Assembly (NCBI RefSeq): GCF_027942865.1
Contig: NC_134510.1
Location: 11,064,743-11,128,742, forward strand
Length of the DNA: 64,000 nt
Origin: Odontesthes bonariensis
Taxonomy: Eukaryota; Chordata; Actinopteri; Atheriniformes; Atherinopsidae
Reading direction: 5' to 3'
Below the pieces are notes generated by a model. It saw only the letters and a program-made list of their open reading frames with translations. It did not search any database and had not been told where the DNA came from. The position numbers were made by a program, and so were the translations under genes. Of this stretch, positions 20,316 through 30,610 are shown piece after piece; position 1 is the first letter of the stretch, and every line of letters starts with the position of its first letter.

Positions 20316-21805
20316 AACACAATTAGGGATGCACCGATACCACTTTTTTTCAAACCGATACGATACCGATACTTGGATCTGAGTATTTGCCGATACCGAG
20401 TACCGATGCCGATACTTCTACCACAAAAAAATGTAATGAATTGGAAGACAGGTTTTGGTCTCACTAGCCCAGTGGTTCCCAAACTTTTTGTGCCCAAGGC
20501 ACACCAAAGGACAAGTAAAAATCTCAAGGCACACCTATTGTGCCAAATAGCCCTTATAACATGTGTTATCATTCATATCATGTAAAATATCTGTAAATGT
20601 GCATAATTATTTACTAATGCCAAATACAATGTGACAAGACAACTATTACTCATGAAATATTTATTAACAAAATATTTCAAAAATTAATTTGAAACTTTAT
20701 CAAATGAGGCTTCATCAAAGCAGCAACACTCATTTAAACCAGATGGTCACAAAATTAAAAATGAGGCAAAGGAAACTCAGCACGCAGAAATTTAGCACAG
20801 AGAACTGTCAATGCAAGGAAGCCACTTTGTCCATGGTCCTGAACTACAAATTATCATTGCAACATTTCAGCAATCAGCATTGAAACATGTGCTATTGTAA
20901 ATATTTTGCCTACTTACAAATTAGTGAAGATACATGTGCCTGTCGGGGCGCGCAGGTTTCTTTAATCCTCGGTGACACTGAACAGAGAGCCGTGCCCTCC
21001 TGTTGTTCTTCATGTTTAACCAGAGCAGAGACCGCCAACTCACACAGGCAGGTAGCGGGGAAAAGAAGAAGTTGCTCAATCGCGTGGTGGGAGATGCTTA
21101 GGTAGTCCGATACAGAAGAATGAGCTAACTAGCAGTTCAGTTAGCATTAGCTAACTAGCAGTTCAGTTAGCATTAGCTAACTTCTCCCGACAGGACGCAC
21201 TCGGGCTGAGGATTGCTGACAGCCCCGGTCCAACTGAAGCCATAAGACGGGTAACTTTCATGATACTGTCTGCTGACAGTTTTTTTTTTCTTTTCTTTTT
21301 GGTGGTGGGTTGTCGGCAGCCTCTGTACTGGTGGTTGGTGGTTTTAATGTTGTCCTTCAGTAGGGTTGCCACCTTTCAGAAATGAAAATAAGGGACGCCC
21401 ACCATGGCTCGTCTGGGCTATGACCACCACCGCCGACTCCTTTGGCCACTGCTTGCAGCAGTAATATGTTATTTTGTGCCAGTGTCTTTAGTACAGTGGT
21501 GATAAAAAAAAAAGCAACTTGACTGATTTGACTTGAAATGCTTTATTACCAATACACACATTAAATCTTAAATTAAATCTGTGTGGAGTGTGGAACAATG
21601 AACTTTTAAATTATAAAATAAATAAATTGATAACTTAATGTAACTTTTTAAGTGCAAAACCATATGAACCTCTTGGACATTTTTACTTACAGGAGGGAAA
21701 AAAAACAGAACAAAAAAAACATTTGTTAACTTTTCTGCTCATTCACTTAGAAAAAAGGAAGTGCAAAATTTTACTTATTCCCTCAACCATCTTCATCAGA
21801 AGTGT

Positions 21806-22240
21806 TTACTTATTTTTCCAGGTGTACTTTTTGTTACTCCTTGCAGCACTGAGTAACTCTTTGTCTTTCAAAGCACTGTTGTAAAACTCTGAACAGGACT
21901 GGTCAAAGTTGAGAGTGATCAGAAGCTCACTTCTCATGAGCTCCATGGAGCACCTGTTCCTGCTGTCACTCCATTTGTTGGCCATTCTGGAAAATATCCT
22001 TTCTACATATCCAGTGGATGCTGGGATGCTCAGGATGTGGCTGATGATAGACAGCATGTTGGGCAGGTCATCTACTTGAAAAAGAGCCACCCACCTGGCA
22101 GCCACACCTTTGGACTTCCATTCATCTTCAGCATCTTCTTTGAGTCTCTTCAGAAGAGCTTTTGCTGTGGAGCATTCATCATAAAGTTCATCCATGTTGA
22201 CTTTATGGATGAGGTTGAGCTTGGCGGTCACCCTCTCAAT
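21806..22240 (-). pseudogene. hAT transposase, C-terminal part
   Basis: Downstream part of the transposase exon, in frame with 23766-24980 if the 1525-bp Harbinger insert and one 3-bp duplication are removed. It holds the dimerisation domain, with ILSIPASTGYVERIFSRMAN, KWSDSRNRCSMELMRSELL and ITLNFDQSC. This is the classic hATC signature (IPAS...VERxFS...R). Read alone, it acquires an ATG from the Harbinger terminal repeat (22249). No stop codon falls within it before 21806. Confidence 0.8.
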
Positions 22241-23765
22241 GGGCCTCATGCAAGAACATTTTCGTATTTTTATTCTAAATTTCTCTTACTTTTTTCGTAA
22301 GAAGGTCTCGTACGAACACGCCACGTCAGATTCAACAAGCGCTCTTAACTTCGGAAAAAGTGTGTAAACGACCTGCGTAAATGATGAATCACACCTGTGC
22401 GTATCTTAAGTTCACGTGCACGAGGATAGTAGATTTGCATACTCCACGCCCTAAATGATACCATATAAGGCTGTGCTTCCTCTCTCCTGTGCCAGGAAGT
22501 GTTGAGTGCTGAGAATACGGGCTCTGAGATTAAAGTTCTGCTTTCAGAGATCCAAAAAGGAAAATCTGTCATTTTTAGCAGTGTCAGCAGTGGACGGGAT
22601 CTGCTAAAGTGAAGAAATGGGAAGCAATTACGAGTGCTGTTAATACCATGTCAGCGAAATAAAAAAATAAATGGTTTGATATGAAAATGGCTTAAAAAAA
22701 AACGTCTCGCCATGGGCAGGCGATCGATGACTGCAACTAAAGCCGTGCAATCAGTTGTTGCCTCATCATGATGGCACTTTGATGGGGTGGTCCATGAGGG
22801 GGGTCTTCTGGCACCACAGCTTCTTGTCTGCCTGGGCTGGTTCAGGTTGTAGGAGACCCTCGTTCATGGCAATATTGCGCAAATCTGGCATGCCTCCTCT
22901 GGGCTATTTTGCCCCCAGCTGTATCGAGACACACCCACCTGGCCTTCAGCAGTGCGCTCCACAACGGCACGGGTGTTTTGATGCGTATATGTCTCGTGCT
23001 CCAATTATGATTGGCAGTCCAGCCACGGCATGAAAGTCCCTCTTAATTTGCACTTGTTGGACAGCGGCGTATGGGAATTTGATGTACCATGGGTGATAAA
23101 CTGATGAGAGCTTTGATGACCAAGGGGAGCGCACGACTCACAGAGGACTGGGACACCCCCGATCTGTCTCCAATCTCGCTCTGAAAGGTTCCCGTGGCCA
23201 AAAATCCAAGGGTGGTGAGGTCCTGGACGTGTGGTGGAATTGGGTTTGATCGGCGTGTTTCTCTCTGGAGTTGTGGCTCTAGCAATTAAGCTGCATATTT
23301 GCAGCAGCACAGTCCTTGGCAATCTGAATCGCGATCTCAGCCATTCGTCTGTCTCCACACGCTCTCTTCCAAGAGCCTGACGCGCTGAGGCATCCAAAAG
23401 TCGCAAGTCAGCCGCTGGTTACGCTTCCCGTTATATACAGATTCAAATTAACCTTCGATTAGTGCATATTTGAAGTCAAACAGAATAATGTCAGCATCAT
23501 TGTTGGGTATAATGTATATATTTATTTATGTTTTCTTCAAAGTAATTAAATATACAATCCATTAGTCAAGCAAACGTGATTTGAATAACAGCGGACTATT
23601 TTACGAAACTCCTACGACAGCTCTGGATCACTCGTAAATTCTGTTCGTACCTGAAAGAAAACGTAAAATACGAAAAGATTGGTGAATGCGCAAATTCTCT
23701 TAAATCACTCGTACGGACGATTTAAGAACAAATCTGTGCGTACGAACGCTTCTTGCATGAGGCCC
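22241..23765 (-). mobile_element. PIF/Harbinger element inserted in the hAT transposase
   Basis: Inverted termini GGGCCTCATGCAAGAA and TTCTTGCATGAGGCCC, with AAT duplicated on each side (22238-22240 and 23766-23768). Subterminal regions are rich in TTTTCGTA/TACGAA motifs. A HARBI1-like transposase remnant lies on the minus strand (23043-23406). A Myb/SANT-like remnant reading toward the right lies at about 22515-22660 (SEIQKGKSVIF with frame breaks). It is non-autonomous as it stands. Confidence 0.82.
23005..23406 (-). pseudogene. HARBI1-like transposase fragment
   Basis: Two overlapping frames, separated by a frameshift, give the N-terminal helix-turn-helix part of a PIF/Harbinger transposase. 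They read LRSRFRLPRTVLLQICSLIA, then (80-aa frame, 23043-23285) TTLGFLATGTFQSEIGDRSG, VSQSSVSRALPLVIKAL. The VSQSSVSR stretch is the recognition-helix hallmark of this family. The DDE catalytic domain that should follow is mostly missing, so this is a relic. Confidence 0.65.
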
Positions 23766-24980
23766 AATGTCACTAAAGGTCAAGGTGCCTTGGTGCAGAG
23801 AAAGAGGTTGCAGTGAGAACAGCCAGCTGTCTTCTGAGAAGTTGAACCATTTCTCAACATATGAGAGTGCTGTGTTGAGAAATGCAGTAAAATCTGCCCT
23901 TGCCATGTCTGCATCACATGGACGGAGACGCTGCAGCTTTAATTTAGTTAAGTAGCCATAGAACTGGTCATCTCGTCTCTGTGTGAGCTTTTGCTTGAAG
24001 TTATTCATAATGGAATATAACTCAACACAGGTGGTATCATCACTCTCCAGCTTCCTTACAACATCCTCAAATAGAGTGAGGATATTATTGCAGAAGAGAA
24101 GGTAAACCTCCACAATGTCTCCATCTTCCTCAGTTGAGTCCGACTCCTCACTGAGCTTTAACAAATCTCGAAGTTGTTTGGGACACTCCTCCCCCATGCT
24201 GATGAAGTATGATTTCAGTGCAGTCCAGGTTTCCATTAGCCGGGTGATGGCTGGATTAAGGGAGAGCCACCTGGTTGTGACATGTCGTAAAATTTCCTGG
24301 AACTCAACATCACAAAACCTACAAAACTCTTTTAGCAATTCTCTTCGTTTGGCTGATATGGAAAAGAAGCCATAGACCTTCAGCACAACATTTTCCACAT
24401 CTACAGTGAGCTGGTTAAGAGCATGTTTCACTGTGTTGTGTACAATGTGGGCATGGCAGTTTCCTTGCAACAGATCTTTTTGTTTCTTTTTCAAGTTGGT
24501 GAAGACAGAGTTGTGAATTCCGTAATTCACATTTGTATTGTCTGCACTAAATGCTGTCACTTGATTAAATGATAAACCAAATTTTTCAAGTGACTGTTCT
24601 ATAAGAGATGCAATCCCAGCAGCGGTTTCATCTGCATTTTCTTTGAAATCCAGCATTTTGTTGGTGATTCCACATTCTGGACTGAAGTATTGAACAGCAA
24701 GGGGAAACATCTTCCTGTTGCCTTTATTTGATGCATTTGTCTGAATTGAGAATGGGAGGGGTTTATCTGATGTTAGGGCCTTGAGAACATCACCCACTGC
24801 CTTTGGAGCAAGGACATCTGTAACCAATGCCTCTGCCTTTGTTCTCCCTATTGTCATTTTTTTTACAATTTGTGAATCAGATAGTATTTTTTGATTCAGT
24901 TTATGTGCACAGTCAGCACTGTTGTAGCTTAGGTTGTGTCTGACTGTGTGATACACCTGTGTCACCTCAGCTGCGGTAAC
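23766..24980 (-). pseudogene. hAT transposase, main catalytic part
   Basis: The exon begins after CCCCTCTAG at 24981 (VTAAEVTQVYHTVRHN), phase-compatible with the BED exon donor. Landmarks in order: FSIQTNASNKG and MFPLAVQYFSPECG, VTAFSADNTNVNYG (catalytic-region Asp), NCHAHIVHNTVKHALNQL (hAT CxH motif), VTTRWLSLNPAITRL (conserved RW), then DWADFT-type C-terminal sequence. The exon is interrupted at 23765 by the Harbinger element. Without that insertion the frame would be open through 21806, so the transposon was intact until recently. BED-hAT transposases of this sort are common in fish. Confidence 0.85.
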
Positions 24981-25179
24981 CTAGAGGGGAGAAGTAGGAT
25001 TGTTAATTAAATTAAACAAATTGTCAATCAAATTAAACAGTATTTGTCTTCTACCTGTCTTATGACCATAAAGGAGAGCAGGACTGTATTCCTCACACAA
25101 AATATTTTAAAGCTAATATTGAGAATGAGGAGTCACGTGACTCCGGTCGGCCGGTCGGCCATGTTGGCAGAAGAATCTA

Positions 25180-25623
25180 TTGGTTGCCAGGGGCAACGCC
25201 ATTAACTTAACGGATATCCTCCCGCATTTGTCATTTCGGCAGGGCAGAGACGAATACAAAAGAAAGAAAGAAAGCAAAGCAATGCAGAGAGATAAGGCGA
25301 AAGAAAAGGGACCTTACAGGGACAAGCTTATTACAAGCGCAAAGCAGCGGTATTTGGAGAAACTGTCCAGCATCCAAAATATTGATCCTTACGAGCTCCC
25401 TGCAGCAGAATGGCACAGAGACCTGGACCAGTTACCTCCGTGCACATATATGGACATAGTCAATTATCTTGTCTTTGGTGTAAGTTACTACACTATGCAG
25501 GAGTTTAAAAGTCACAAATCTTTGGAATCGTACGAGACTTTCTGCTGTGGCTGGGTGCAGGACTTGGCCATCTACAAGCCTCCAGGTGGCTCTGGTGATG
25601 ATAACAGCGTTGTACTGGCAAAG
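25180..25623 (+). pseudogene. YqaJ/SWIM-type protein, N-terminal exon
   Basis: The frame reads LTDILPHLSFRQGRDEYKRK, then IDPYELPAAEWHRDLDQLPP, CTYMDIVNYLVFGVSYYTMQ, EFKSHKSLESYETFCCGW and VQDLAIYKPPG. It ends LAK at a good donor (AAG then GTAAGG). Fish transposon proteins with SWIM and YqaJ nuclease domains have the same upstream segment. The only nearby ATG (25161) is in another frame, so the start is disturbed. The next exon (from 26032 after TTTTACAG) adds VLHSQRL and then stops. Confidence 0.6.
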
Positions 25624-26072
25624 GTAAGGTTCTTGTCATGCATTTTAGTGTGTTGTAATTACATTGCATTGAGACACTTCTTGACCAAAATGACAACGTA
25701 ATTAACTGCGACTTGTTTTGTAAACACTAGATTAACGAGATGTTCAATGTACACAAACGTTTCCAATGTTTTGATGTATGCTAAAGCTTATGTTTAGATA
25801 TTTAGTTGTCATTTGATTTTAGCCCAACGACACATACTGTAGCGGGTTATTGTGTTGGGGGCTGCAAAGTGAACAAACCAGTTCTGGGTTGGCTAGGGTA
25901 CTTATGTGTGATTGCAAGGTGTACATGTCCTGGTTAGATTACAGCCATTATCAATGTGTCTAAAGTGTAGACTGTAACTTGAAATAAATGCTTTTTACTG
26001 TTTAGTTTATTTAACTTTATTTATTTTACAGGTCCTGCATTCACAGAGACTCTGAGCCTCCACTTACCAGTC

Positions 26073-26156
26073 CAGTGGTATCACTTCAGTTGTGTGGGGC
26101 TTGTGGACAGACCCTCCGCTGACACGCCATGGTTTTGCTCTTCTTGTGCTGAATAG
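26073..26156 (+). pseudogene. C-terminal half of a PHD finger
   Basis: A short frame reads QWYHFSCVGL, VDRPSADTPWFCSSCAE and a stop. W-Y-H-x2-C followed by P-W-F-C-x2-C is the second half of a PHD zinc finger, here as the C-terminus of a protein. It lies in the same exon as the 26032 acceptor but in a different frame from the YqaJ exon. The middle of the original gene has been deleted between the two. AATAAA follows at about 26341. Confidence 0.6.
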
Positions 26157-26379
26157 TGTTTCTTTGTTCTTTTGCACTAGTAACAGTATTATTTTATTAT
26201 TGCTTGTTGTCAATGTTTACATGCTGGAAATTTTTATACTTTTGCTACTGAATGCACACATGTTCTTTTGCACTGTTAACTTTTCCTAGAGGTATATTGC
26301 ATTCTGCACCTTGCTCCCTTATTCTTTTTTCCTGTTCTGTTAATAAACATTGTTAAGCCATATCAAGTTGTTTCAAGCA

Positions 26380-27065
26380 TTTATTTCAAACAAATTAAAA
26401 GGTAATGAACAATGAGGAATGAACTCAAACAACACTTTTGCACATGTTCGTTAAGGCACAGCAAAGAGTGACAATCTTATCTAAAGGCATTAGGTTTTCA
26501 ACCTTACATTTGAGCAGCATGTGCACAGGTACAGTTGAATGTAAAAAGCTGAATTTGTCCAGTCAGCGTGGTTCTCCAACATCTCATATGATGGCTTACC
26601 TACAACAGAATAAATAGTTTATGAAAAAAACCTATGCAATCAATGGCAAACCCATCACAGAACACATGCAAAATAAAGATACAGACTGAGAGGGTAACGC
26701 TGCTCATGGTATGACAAAAGGGCTGAAGGGGTACACATTAACACATTAACACATTAGGGGGTAGTTAACATTAAATTTCGAAGAGGCAACAGTTTGCAAA
26801 TTGAGCATTTTCGAAGAGGCAACAGTTAGCTAGCTAGGCAGCAACGTCAGGTGCACTTCAGGGTTTGCAACAACATAAAGTAACTTCGTAGCTTTGAGAT
26901 AACATAAAGAGATTTTTAGATAACGTACCCGAGTGAAAATGCAGAGAACACACTCTCATCGACGGAGGGGTGCAATCGAAAGTAAGGTCCAGCCAGCCAG
27001 GCAATCCGGCGTCTCCTTGTCAGGTCAGACGCCTGCTCTCCCTGATGCTGCATCCATTTAGGAAA
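26380..27065 (-). pseudogene. THAP-like transposase N-terminal remnant
   Basis: One exon-like block (about 27050-26930) reads SDLTRRRRIAWLAG and DESVFSAFSLG before a GTACGT donor. Another block begins after TTCTGTTGTAG at about 26601 and reads KPSYEMLENHADW, then stops. In ISL2EU-style transposases the end of the THAP finger is followed by a similar KP.YEM...HPDW stretch. No DDE domain is present and the phases do not join, so this is a relic. Confidence 0.4.
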
Positions 27066-27308
27066 CGTTTACGTTTCCCAAACGTATTATGTGAGGTACT
27101 GGAACAGTTCTTCACATAGCAGTGATTTCCAGGCATGTTCTTGCAAATCCGCACTGTTTAAACTTACTGATTTAAAAACACACGCATACAATGTAAACGA
27201 ACGGAGAGAATGGCGTTTTCTCGCTAGCATTCTGCCAACATGGCGGATAGGGGCGGGGCTCTGTACTATGACGACAACTCCTCATTCTCATATTGAGAAA
27301 ACTCAGAG

Positions 27309-27375
<67 letters not shown>
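27309..27375. repeat. (CT)n microsatellite
   Basis: More than 30 CT dinucleotides followed by CTAT and AT-rich sequence. It lies in the hAT intron just left of the BED exon. The Ser/Leu-repeat frame across it is an artefact of the dinucleotide. Confidence 0.95.
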
Positions 27376-27380
<5 letters not shown>

Positions 27381-27450
27381 ATCTATATATTTTTTTATTT
27401 ATTCATTTATATATAATATATAACTAATTTATTTATTTACTGTTCCATAC

Positions 27451-27732
27451 CTTATCAGAGTCAGCAGATGATTGGGGAATGAAAAACTGTGACACTGAGG
27501 CTTGGGTCTGCATTCTTATCTGTCTGCTGTGTTGCTCTCCTGATGCATGTTGCCTGACATCAGACAGCCCACCGTGAGCCACAGAAAACACTCGCCGACA
27601 CGATTTACAGTTGGCTTTGTACTCATCGCCACTGACTCTGTCCAGCCATAGATGAGCCTCTTCCCATTCACGCCTGTATTTTTGTAAGCGTTTTCGCTTA
27701 GGTTGTTGTCGAGCGTCGGGTGTAGTTGACAT
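27451..27732 (-). CDS. hAT transposase BED-finger exon
   Basis: ATG at 27730-27732 gives MSTTPDARQQPKRKRLQKYR and REWEEAHLWLDRV. The zinc finger follows: ANCKSCRRVFSVAHGGLSDV, RQHASGEQHSRQIR, with CxxC and an H-x(n)-H pair. It ends SQFFIPQSSADSDK at a GTATGG donor. The DNA-binding finger targets the transposon termini. It is phase 0 with the exon at 24980. The basic PKRKR run may serve nuclear import. Confidence 0.8.
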
Positions 27733-28287
27733 TTTAAAAAATTCGCGGGTTTTGTGCCGCGCTGGTGTGTGTCTCTAAGCAACTGTGAGAGATAGCACCT
27801 CGCGCAGGGTGCGCGACAGAGGAGCGCAGCCGGGGAGGCGGGGCTTTGTGTGGATGCGTGTGGGACAGACATGTATTGGATATTTGTGAAAATACGGAAC
27901 AAATCGCGTCCCGTATTAGTTCAATACGGGACGCAACATTTTGTTGCAAAATAAGGGACGATTCCGTATTTCAAGGGACGGGTGGCAACCCTATCCTTCA
28001 GCCTTTGATGTGTCACGGTCTCATAATTCCCACCTGCGCAACTGCGTTAACAGCGAAATATGGGGTTCTCTGAGGATTTTTTCTTTTAAATAATTGTTTT
28101 AGGAATAGAGTTTTCCTCTGTATTATGAAATGAGTACATACAAAGTACTGATATGGTAAATTAAAAAAAATATATTTTTGTGTAGTTGTATATTGCACAG
28201 CAGGACTTGGACACCCTCTGATCGCGGTCTAAATAAATTGGTATCAGTTCATGGTATCGGTTAACTTTAACTAGTACGAGTATATTA

Positions 28288-28440
28288 ACTTTCAATCAGG
28301 CTTCAGACGTCATCACAGCACTGAAACAGCTCTGGTAAAAGTGTTAAACGACATCAGGTTGAATACTGATTCTGGTAATGTTTCAGTCCTGGTTCTGTTG
28401 GACCTCAGCGCTGCGTTTGATACTGTAGATCACAGAATCC
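28288..28440 (+). pseudogene. L2 reverse transcriptase fragment (5' piece)
   Basis: Codes for [35 protein letters not shown] and [15 protein letters not shown], the start of the L2 reverse transcriptase palm including the A-box F-D. It begins at a junction with truncated element H and continues after element E at 30611. It matches the minus-strand L2 at 41785-41937. Confidence 0.85.
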
Positions 28441-30610
28441 CAAGAGAGTCTGGCTGCAGACCTGCACTGTCAGGACCCTGTTGCAGACCGTCACCTGCAC
28501 TGTGAGGACCGGAAGTGCACTGTGAGGACCGGAAGTTGATTCGAAGCCTTTCAAAATAAAAGCGTGTGTATCGGAAGCACGTATTTTTAAACGATTTTAA
28601 ACGCTATATTTTTCAAGAGGTCCTCACAAATGAATTAATTAGTTAACAGTACGACATAAAATCTATCAATTCCCGGTCTATTGTTTTTATTTGTATTGTA
28701 AACTTTTCTTTGGTCACTGCACACATTTTCTCTTAGGCTCATATTCATAAGCCAACATCTCACAAGATGCCATAGGCCTATACTGTACATTTTATTGTGT
28801 ACTATAGAGTAAGTCACTGCTATTTCATTATCATTTCATTTTGACTTTATCGCACTGCTCTTTATATATATATTTGTTTCAATTAGTTTTTCTGTTGTAT
28901 TATTCTGTATTTTTATCCTTAACCACCATAAATTTCATGTTTGGTTCTATGTCTATGCCAATTATGTTTTTGTGCTGCTGGAACACCTTAGTACCACTAA
29001 ATAGTACCCTAACTCTTGATATCTACAGTATAATCTTAGTCAAATTATTAAGGGATCAATGAGAAAACATAAAAAGCACACCAAGTCACAACATGATCAA
29101 ATGTTCTGTAGTGTTTATTCAGTCAAACATTCACAATATGACAAAAAATCTTTGTTTTTGTCGACTACCTGTTCACAAAATATCAACATGTCGTTAATAT
29201 TGTGAAATATCATTTTGAAAGGCTCCAGGATCGCTTCTCTTTCATCCTCGTCCAGTTCTTCGTTCCACAACCTCCCATATTGTATAGCAGCCTCTGCCTG
29301 TTCCTCTTCCCCCATGCCCAGAACGTCAGGCAGGTCCACTCTGGCAGACAACAGTGGTTTGTTGGCCTCAGCCCACTCTGCTGCATGTCTGCAATTTTTA
29401 AGAATGCGATCTTCAACCGAGTCCTATGGAAAAGACAGAAAGAAAGATGTCTGTACTATAGCTGCCACACCAACAGTATCTGACCAATAGATACTGTGCA
29501 AAAGCTTACGCCTTCCACTGGTGTGTCCACATCAGCAAGTCTGGCTCTCTTGGAGACCTCTGCCTGCTGCTCTTCTTCCTGAGTACTCAACTATTAATAT
29601 GAATACATGCATTATACATACTTTATACTCTTACCTGAATTTGTAGTCCAGTTTTCTCTGTCCAGTTGCCAGGATTTAGTGACTGGGATAGGTTTCTAAA
29701 AGACAGAAAGTGAGGTGTCAGATGTTCTTCACTGCAACCTACATTCCCTTCATTTTCCTTTTACCCTTTTACAAACCAAACCACAACCTGCCAGAAGTTA
29801 GTAGCGTTGGCTAATACTTATGAGTACAAACAAACAGACAAATACATTATGCTTACCTTTAAATAAAATGCCACCTTTTGTATGTGCCTCTAAGTGGCTC
29901 TGCAGCTTGGACAATTTTGCTGGTTTAAATCGTAGGCACAGAGGGCAGTGAAACAGTTTGCAACATGACGTGCAGCGTTCGATTTTGGGCGTAGTGCCGG
30001 CGGTTGTTATTGAAATATGCATCTGTAAGAGACAAATAATGTCGTAATAAGTAAAACTAAATTATATTATTATATTTATATATATATATATATATACATA
30101 TATATATAAGTGAGCACTATCGATACGATAACAACGCTAAAGACTAGCCAAAAGTAAAAAAACCTGATTCTTTAAAATTAATATAACTTTACAGTATATA
30201 GTTATTGAAATATGCATCTGTAAGAGACAAATAATGTCGTAATAAGTCAAACAAAATTATACAAGTGAGCACTATCGATACGATAACAACGCTGAAGACT
30301 AGCCAAAAGTTTAAAAAAAACCCTGATTCTTTAAAATTAACATAACTTTAGAGTATATAGTGTGCAACGTAACGTTCCAGTGAATAAAGACTGTTTCTGT
30401 TTCTTCGTATGAAAGAAAGTTGTTTTCACTCGACTTTTACTCACCTCGTCGTCTCCACAGTTCAAATGGGGAACGAAAAATACGTGCTCCTCGCTTGTCG
30501 GTTCGGGTCCTCACAGTGCAGGTGACGTCACAGTGCATGTCTGCAACTAAGGGTCCTGACAGTGCAGGTCATGGGTCCTGACAGTGCAGGTCTGCAGCCA
30601 GACGCCTCTC
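28441..30610 (-). mobile_element. Element E: TIR element with a spliced zinc-finger gene, copy 1
   Basis: Inserted in L2 with an exact 8-bp target duplication CAGAATCC (28433-28440 and 30611-30618); the right-arm L2 has the single site at 41785-41792. The ends are inverted: both carry GTCTGGCTGCAGACCTGCAC-type sequence, with several subterminal CACTGTCAGGACC/CACTGTGAGGACC boxes. A four-exon minus-strand gene fills the middle. About 190 bp around the first ATG are tandemly duplicated (30000-30360), with a TA-rich tract between. No transposase is visible, so it probably depends on another element. Confidence 0.8.
29115..30022 (-). CDS. Element E spliced gene, copy 1
   Basis: Likely exons: 30022-29857 (MHISITTAGTTPKIERCTSC, CKLFHCPLCLRFKPAKLSKL, QSHLEAHTKGG, donor GTAAGC); 29695-29635 (read NLSQSLNPGNWTEKTGLQIQ, donor GTAAGAG); 29578-29510 (EEEQQAEVSKRARLADVD, donor GTAAGC); 29423-29115 (DSVEDRILKNCRHAAEW, LPDVLGMGEEEQAEAAIQYG, NEELDEDEREAILEPFK, ending LSYCECLTE). 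The first exon has CxxC, CxxC and HxxxH groups, a C2H2-like finger. The rest is acidic and helical. The phase between exons 1 and 2 is uncertain. A polyadenylation signal overlaps the stop codon (TGAATAAA). Similar zinc-finger proteins are, to my memory, multi-copy in fish; function unknown. Confidence 0.55.

Larger units (their letters stand above)
14696..21360. repeat. Palindrome, left arm segment 2
   Basis: Matched in reverse by 43667-50500, with paired coordinates summing to 65196 at the T end, 64897 in the coiled-coil gene and 65026 near 20900. It resumes at 27994-28287 after the left-only hAT insertion, pairing with 43381-43674. Differences are confined to tandem repeats, a 195-bp coding deletion, two deletions near 20370-20690 and scattered substitutions. 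Confidence 0.9.
25121..27289. mobile_element. Nested element X with YqaJ, PHD and THAP-like pieces
   Basis: 13-bp inverted termini GAGAATGAGGAGT and ACTCCTCATTCTC, flanked by ATATT on both sides (25116-25120 and 27290-27294). The subterminal similarity extends to CATGTTGGCAGAA at both ends (25160 and about 27237). Two convergent transcription units are visible: plus strand 25180-26350 and minus strand from about 27060 to 26380. A THAP-type transposase beside a YqaJ nuclease is the known content of ISL2EU-type DNA transposons, so this is probably an internally deleted relative. It sits in the intron of the 6.6-kb hAT. Confidence 0.65.
21361..27993 (-). mobile_element. 6.6-kb hAT transposon, left arm only
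   Basis: Exact 13-bp inverted termini, TAGGGTTGCCACC and GGTGGCAACCCTA, with 8-bp target duplications TCCTTCAG at 21353-21360 and 27994-28001. The right arm has the uninterrupted site at 43667-43674, so insertion followed the inverted duplication. The gene runs on the minus strand: BED exon 27451-27732, intron 24981-27450, and a large exon 21806-24980 that is broken by a Harbinger element. The intron holds a second nested element and a CT microsatellite. Confidence 0.92.
20324..28287. mobile_element. hAT-type element H, left copy, interrupted and truncated
   Basis: Starts TAGGGATGCACCGATACC at 20324 after AACACAAT, the same 8-bp target duplication that flanks the intact right-arm copy. It is split by the 6.6-kb hAT at 21361-27993 and ends at 28287, 28 bp short of its other terminus, where L2 sequence begins. 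Near its left end, CAGTGGTTCCCAAACTTTT (about 20469) looks like the terminus of another hAT MITE. A 26-bp tandem duplication lies at 21125-21180. No transposase belongs to H itself. Confidence 0.8.

Noticed and set aside
27091-27423. 110-codon frame with long Ser-Leu run
   Set aside because: Produced by the CT dinucleotide repeat.
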